NCBI GenBank assembly: GCA_017468115.1 | Contig: JAFUJS010000021.1 | Span: 1 to 64,000, forward strand | Reading direction: 5' to 3' | Source: Clostridia bacterium | Lineage (GTDB): Bacteria > Bacillota_A > Clostridia > Oscillospirales > CAG-272 | DNA length: 64,000 nucleotides | In this document: piece by piece, positions 60,037 to 64,000 of the stretch | Numbering within the stretch: the first letter of the stretch is position 1 | Layout of the letters: each line of letters opens with the position of its first letter | Position numbers and translations under genes: made by a program | The notes under the pieces: generated by a model | Seen by the model: the letters and a program-made list of their open reading frames with translations, nothing else | The model's database searches: none | What the model was told of the DNA's origin: nothing

Positions 60037-60908
60037 TGAGACAGGAATTTACAATACAAGCAAAAACCGTTGAGGAAGCATATGCAAAGGCGCACGACAT
60101 TTATGACGCACTTGGCGAGCTTACAATCGAGGTTATAAATCAAGGCAAAAAGGGCTTTCTTGGTATCGGCAGAGTACCTGCTGAAATCAAGGTTATCGTT
60201 GATGACGGTGTAGAGGAGCCAAAGCAACCAAAGCAACCAAAGCAGCAGCCACAGCCAAAGCAGGAAAAGAAGGCTGAGGCGCCAAAGAAAAAGGAAAACA
60301 AAAAGCCACAGCAAAAGCAGCAGCCAAAGGCTGAGCCTAAGGCAGAGCCAAGAAAGGAAGAGCCAAAGGCAACACAAACAAAGGAAGAAAAGGAAGAGAG
60401 CATCAACGTAACAGTTGAGGAAAAGACTCTTGCTATGAACTTTCTTAAGGACTTTGTTCGTGACATCGGCTTTAACTGCCAGGTTAAGGGAGACTTGACT
60501 CTTAACGAAAAGGGCTTTGTTTCAAGACTTATCACAATCGAGGGCGAGGATGCGCATAGCCTTATCGGCCACCGTGGCGAGATGCTTGATGCACTCCAGT
60601 ACCTTTCAAACCTTTGCCTAGCACGCAAGAGCGAGGGCGAGCACAAGGAATACGTTAAGGTAATTATCGACATCGAAAATTACAGAGAGAAGAGAGAGGA
60701 AACTCTCCGTGCTCTTGCAAGAAGAATGGCAGAAAAGGCGCTTAAGTACCAAAGAAACGTTCTTCTTGAGCCAATGAACCCATATGAGAGAATGATTATT
60801 CACTCTGAAATTCAGGGCATTGAGGGTGTTTCTACCCACTCTGTTGGCTATGACGAAAACCGCAAAATCGTTATTACCTGCGAAAATAAGAAGAGAAACA
60901 AAAAATAA
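60036..60908 (+). CDS. jag: Jag/KhpB RNA-binding protein
   Basis: A 290-residue protein: Jag_N domain (KTVEEAYAKAHDIYDALG ... GKKGFLGIGRVPAEIKV), a long low-complexity Lys/Gln/Pro/Glu linker (about 60-125), a KH domain with GEDAHSLIGHRGEMLDALQYL (GxxG = GHRG), and an R3H domain (REETLRALARRMAEKA, then ERMIIHSEIQ). Binds RNA and partners YidC-dependent processes and cell-wall control. Confidence 0.94.
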   Translation: MRQEFTIQAKTVEEAYAKAHDIYDALGELTIEVINQGKKGFLGIGRVPAEIKVIVDDGVEEPKQPKQPKQQPQPKQEKKAEAPKKKENKKPQQKQQPKAEPKAEPRKEEPKATQTKEEKEESINVTVEEKTLAMNFLKDFVRDIGFNCQVKGDLTLNEKGFVSRLITIEGEDAHSLIGHRGEMLDALQYLSNLCLARKSEGEHKEYVKVIIDIENYREKREETLRALARRMAEKALKYQRNVLLEPMNPYERMIIHSEIQGIEGVSTHSVGYDENRKIVITCENKKRNKK

Positions 60909-60911
60909 AAT

Positions 60912-60947
60912 AAAAGGCTCAACCCAAAAACGGGTTGAGCCTTTTTT
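60912..60947. terminator. Bidirectional terminator between jag and dapA
   Basis: AAGGCTCAACCC/GGGTTGAGCCTT stem with flanking A/T-runs. It reaches the dapA stop codon (60946). Confidence 0.92.
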
Positions 60948-61821
60948 ACGTTGACGAAAGCACCGCCAAAATTTCCTCTGTCCTTGACGAGGCGGAAAGG
61001 GGTAGCCTGAACTCGTTTTCGCAAAGACCCAAGAGAGAAAGGGCAGTTTTTACAGGTACGGGGTTTACTTCCATAAACATTTCCTTAATAAGCGGGGAGA
61101 TTTGCAGCTGCAGCTCACGGCTCTTTACCACATTCCCCTCTAAAAATTCCATACAAAGCTGGTGCATATGGCTTGGAATAATGTTGGCAACCACGGAAAT
61201 AACGCCCTTTCCCCCAAGGGCAAGGGTGGTAAAGGTCAGCTCATCACAGCCGGAATAAACATCAAAATCATTTCCAAAGGTGGAAATCAGCTCCGTCATA
61301 TATGTAATATTTCCGGACGCCTCCTTAACACCCACAATGTTGTCAACAGATGCTAAGGACTCATAACCTCGCCTAGAAATTGACACCCCTGTTCTTGTGG
61401 GAACATTGTATAAAATTATGGGAATATCTACACTCCCCGCCACATTTTTGTAGTGAGAGATGAGTCCCTGCTCAGTTGCCTTGTTGTAGTAGGGCGTTAC
61501 CACAAGACACCCGTCCGCCCCCAGCCTTTCTGCCATTTTGGTGTATCTTACGCTTACCTCTGTGGAGTTTGTACCCGTGCCCACAATAAGCGGCACCTTG
61601 CCACGGGTCCTTTCCTTGGCAAAGGGAATTACCTTCTCCCTTTCGTCCTCGTTTACTGTGGAAGCCTCGCCCGTTGTGCCAAGAAGCACAATGGCATCTG
61701 TGCCGTTTGAGATTTGAAAATTAATAAGACCATCAAGCGCGCCATAGTCAATTTCTCCGTTCTTAAAGGGGGTAACAATGGCACAGGCGCTACCCTTAAA
61801 CAAATTTCTTTTTCTGCTCAC
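60946..61821 (-). CDS. dapA: 4-hydroxy-tetrahydrodipicolinate synthase
   Basis: A 291-residue class I aldolase-like enzyme of lysine and diaminopimelate synthesis. GTTGEASTVNEDE is the pyruvate-binding loop, Tyr in PIILYNVPTRTG and the Schiff-base Lys in VGVKEASGN. GTG start at 61821 with TTGGAGG upstream. Monocistronic and convergent with jag. Confidence 0.95.
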   Translation of the reverse strand: MSRKRNLFKGSACAIVTPFKNGEIDYGALDGLINFQISNGTDAIVLLGTTGEASTVNEDEREKVIPFAKERTRGKVPLIVGTGTNSTEVSVRYTKMAERLGADGCLVVTPYYNKATEQGLISHYKNVAGSVDIPIILYNVPTRTGVSISRRGYESLASVDNIVGVKEASGNITYMTELISTFGNDFDVYSGCDELTFTTLALGGKGVISVVANIIPSHMHQLCMEFLEGNVVKSRELQLQISPLIKEMFMEVNPVPVKTALSLLGLCENEFRLPLSASSRTEEILAVLSST

Positions 61822-61842
61822 CTACTAAAACCTCCAAAATAG

Positions 61843-61871
61843 TTGAAAAATTTTTCGAGATATTATATAAT
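61843..61871 (+). promoter_or_regulatory. Promoter of queA
   Basis: TTGAAA (61843-61848), 17-bp spacer, TATAAT (61866-61871). It overlaps the leader region of the divergent dapA gene. Confidence 0.77.
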
Positions 61872-61940
61872 ATAATGTAAGGCAGTATTGCCAATAACAT
61901 TTTATGTTACCCTTTTAACTTTTGATAACAGGAATTTCAG

Positions 61941-63023
61941 ATGATTAAGAACAAGCTGACAGAAACCACACTTAAAACAAGTGATTTTTATTACGATTTA
62001 CCCGAGGAGCGTATTGCCCAAACTCCAATAGAGCCAAGGGACCACTCCCGACTTATGGTGCTCCGCAAGGACGGCACAATCGAGCATAAGCATTTTTACG
62101 ACATAATAGACTACCTAAACCCAAATGACACTTTGGTTATAAACGACTCAAGGGTTATCCCTGCAAGAATTTACGGGCAAAAGGTAAGAGAAGAAGGCAC
62201 CTTTGTGTCCGCCCCCTCAAAAATTGAAACTCTGCTTTTGAAGCAGCACACCTCTGAAAGGTGGGAGGTTTTGCTCCGCCCTGCCAAAAAGGTAAAAATC
62301 GGTGGCAAAATAAGCTATGGCGACATACTTACAGCAACCGTTTTAGAGGTAGTAGAGGACGGCAACCGAATTGTGGAGTTTTCCTACGACAAGGAAAAAT
62401 ATCAAAGCATATTCGAGGTCTTAAATATTATCGGCTCAATGCCCCTGCCACCCTACATTACAAAAAAGCTTGAGGACAAGGAAAGATATCAAACCGTATA
62501 TTCAAGAGAAAACGGCAGCTCTGCGGCACCCACCGCAGGACTCCACTTTACTAAGGAGCTTCTTAAAAGGATTGAAGAAAAGGGCGTAAAAATCGTGCCC
62601 GTTATGCTCCACGTGGGTCTTGGCACCTTCCGTCCTGTTAAGGCAGATAAGATTACCGACCACATTATGCACGCAGAGTATATTGAGGTTACAAAGGAAA
62701 GTGCCGATATAATCAATGAAAGAAGAAAGAACGGTGGCAGAATAATTGCCGTTGGCACCACCTCTGCCCGCACCCTTGAAAGCGCCACGACCGACGACGG
62801 CATAGTGGAGCCGATTTCAGGAGACACCGGCATATTTATTTACCCCGGCTATAAATTCAAGGCAGTAGATACATTAATCACCAACTTCCACCTGCCCGAA
62901 AGCACCCTGCTTATGCTGGTTTCAGCCCTGGCAGGTAAGGACTATATTATGCGTGCCTACAACGAGGCGGTAGAGAGGGAGTATAGGTTCTTTTCCTTCG
63001 GCGACGCCATGTTGATTGAATAA
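61941..63023 (+). CDS. queA: S-adenosylmethionine:tRNA ribosyltransferase-isomerase
   Basis: A 360-residue enzyme that makes epoxyqueuosine in t[20 protein letters not shown] at the start, [28 protein letters not shown] and the C-terminal [18 protein letters not shown] are family signatures (each quoted in part). Length is typical. No tgt gene follows in this window. Confidence 0.95.
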   Translation: MIKNKLTETTLKTSDFYYDLPEERIAQTPIEPRDHSRLMVLRKDGTIEHKHFYDIIDYLNPNDTLVINDSRVIPARIYGQKVREEGTFVSAPSKIETLLLKQHTSERWEVLLRPAKKVKIGGKISYGDILTATVLEVVEDGNRIVEFSYDKEKYQSIFEVLNIIGSMPLPPYITKKLEDKERYQTVYSRENGSSAAPTAGLHFTKELLKRIEEKGVKIVPVMLHVGLGTFRPVKADKITDHIMHAEYIEVTKESADIINERRKNGGRIIAVGTTSARTLESATTDDGIVEPISGDTGIFIYPGYKFKAVDTLITNFHLPESTLLMLVSALAGKDYIMRAYNEAVEREYRFFSFGDAMLIE

Positions 63024-63278
63024 AAGCCTTAATGCGTTGTTGTCGGCTGATGCGCCAACCTCGATGTAGGCTCAACTACACCTTCGGCAGGCTTACAGCC
63101 TTACGCCTAGCCTAAAGGCTTTTCTTCTAACCAACACACCTTCAATGCTGTTGGGCTAAGCCGAAAACGTTAGCTCGTTTGCGCCTTGCTTTTCTGTGTC
63201 TATTACAACCAACAGAAAGCGGGTACGCCTGCACCTAGGTGCCGTTCAATTAAAAATTAATCTAAGAAAGGAGTCAAT
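63024..63278. other. 255-bp gap between queA and miaA with small dyads
   Basis: It holds a weak terminator-like hairpin AGCCTT...AAGGCT-TTTTC (about 63096-63125), a perfect 12-bp palindrome GCACCTAGGTGC at 63231-63242, and several short repeated words (GCCAACC, AACCAACA). No open frame of note and no sigma-A promoter that I trust. Possible RNA element or decayed repeat. Confidence 0.4.
63231..63242. promoter_or_regulatory. 12-bp palindrome GCACCTAGGTGC upstream of miaA
   Basis: Perfect palindrome 36 bp before the miaA start. Possible operator; inference from symmetry only. Confidence 0.3.
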
Positions 63279-64000
63279 ATGAAGGTAATTGCAATTGTTG
63301 GGCCTACGGCTGTGGGTAAGACAGCTCTTAGTATAGAGCTGGCAAAGCGACTTAACGGCGAGATTATCTCTTGCGACTCCATGCAAATATACAAATATAT
63401 GGACATCGGTACGGCAAAGCCCACCTACGAGGAAAGGGCAGGGGTGCCACACCATCTTATTGACATAAAAAGCCCAAGCGAGCAGTTTTCCTGCGCTGAC
63501 TATCAAGCTCTTGCAAAAAGAGCGATTGAGGACATAATAAGCCGTGGCAAAACTCCGATTTTCTGTGGCGGCACAGGTCTTTATCTTGACAGCGTTTTGG
63601 AAATTCCGTCCTTTTCGGAAACTGCAAAGGATGAGGAATACAGGTCCTACCTAGAGGGTGTTGCTCTTGAAAGGGGCAACGAGGCGGTTCACAAAATGCT
63701 TTCAGAGGTAGACAAGGAAAGCGCCGAGGCAATTCACCCAAATAACCTAAAAAGGGTTATACGTGCCCTTGAAATTTACAAATGCACAGGGGTTACAAAA
63801 AGCGAGTGGGACAGGCGCTCCAAGGAGCAAAAGCCGCCCTACGAGAAAGAGGTATTTTTCTTAACCTGCAGGGACAGGGAAACACTATATAACAAAATAG
63901 ATAAGCGTGTAGACCTTATGCTTGCCGAGGGGCTTCTTAGCGAGGCAAGGTGGCTATACGAAAACAGCTTTTTGGAAAAGCAATACACCGCATCAAGCGC
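63279..64000 (+). CDS. miaA: tRNA dimethylallyltransferase, partial
   Basis: The first 240 codons of an enzyme that adds dimethylallyl to A37 of tRNAs reading UNN codons. Walker A GPTAVGKT (residues 8-15), DSMQIYKYMDIGTAKP, GGTGLYLDS and HPNNLKRVIRALEIY are family motifs. RBS GAAAGGAG before the ATG at 63279. The gene runs off the right edge. Confidence 0.94.
   Translation, partial: MKVIAIVGPTAVGKTALSIELAKRLNGEIISCDSMQIYKYMDIGTAKPTYEERAGVPHHLIDIKSPSEQFSCADYQALAKRAIEDIISRGKTPIFCGGTGLYLDSVLEIPSFSETAKDEEYRSYLEGVALERGNEAVHKMLSEVDKESAEAIHPNNLKRVIRALEIYKCTGVTKSEWDRRSKEQKPPYEKEVFFLTCRDRETLYNKIDKRVDLMLAEGLLSEARWLYENSFLEKQYTASS

Noticed and set aside
61872..61940. preQ1 riboswitch before queA
   Set aside because: No preQ1-type hairpin plus A-rich tail pattern; only a small AACAT/ATGTT dyad.

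Overview
The window looks like a chromosomal piece of an uncultured low-to-mid-GC Clostridia (Bacillota) bacterium, most likely from the gut. The signs are the Firmicutes-style gdpP-rplI-dnaB and rpmH-rnpA-yidD-yidC-jag clusters, a transketolase split into two subunits, strong AGGAGG ribosome binding sites, sigma-A promoters with 17-bp spacers, BspA-type leucine-rich surface proteins and a GH94 phosphorylase. There is no rRNA gene, so the order and family are left open.

Layout. 1-0.3 kb: the C-terminal end of an RHS/YD-repeat protein, cut by a short dispersed repeat that carries a terminator. 0.46-6.4 kb: a tight six-gene catabolic operon (two TIM-barrel isomerase/epimerases, two tandem Gfo/Idh/MocA oxidoreductases, glycerate kinase, nucleoside-hydrolase-like protein) behind a good promoter with an adjacent dyad. 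It is followed by dxs on its own promoter. 8.3-10.5 kb (minus): two membrane proteins, one with an eight-copy 15-bp coding tandem repeat and one with zinc ribbons. 10.5-10.77 kb (minus): a strong candidate for an unannotated structured RNA, with promoter, nested long-range stems and terminator. 10.9-19.0 kb: an eight-gene, back-to-back phage-tail-like cassette with no large terminase, capsid, integrase or lysin. 19.1-20.9 kb: split transketolase. 21-29.6 kb: an SGNH esterase, a Gld-type ABC exporter operon with a DUF4340 protein, and a GH94 phosphorylase. 29.9 kb: tRNA-Thr(CGT), divergent from rsmA and a DUF554 gene. 31.9-38.9 kb: a membrane-tethered HTH regulator, a frameshifted BspA-like gene, an SDR, KDG kinase, an OGG-type glycosylase and a Cys/His protein of DUF6062 type.

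39.0-44.7 kb is an AT-rich island of exported proteins: an out-of-frame subtilase, two LRR lipoproteins, a lipoprotein and a truncated copy of its 5' end. REP-like repeats sit on its left side, and copies of the same terminator hairpin bracket it. 44.7-51.6 kb (minus) carries prsA-like foldase, mfd, pth and a GlmU-like hexapeptide protein. 51.7-57.9 kb carries gdpP, rplI, dnaB, a DUF1292 gene and a YgiQ radical SAM gene. 58.0-60.9 kb is rpmH-rnpA-yidD-yidC-jag. dapA is on the minus strand, then queA and a miaA that runs off the right end.

The best candidates for something undescribed are the structured RNA at 10.52-10.73 kb, the orphan tail-like cassette at 10.9-19.0 kb, and the repeat-bracketed island at 39-44.7 kb with its poly(A) frameshift. 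All functional names come from reading motifs and family resemblance by eye; no database search was run.
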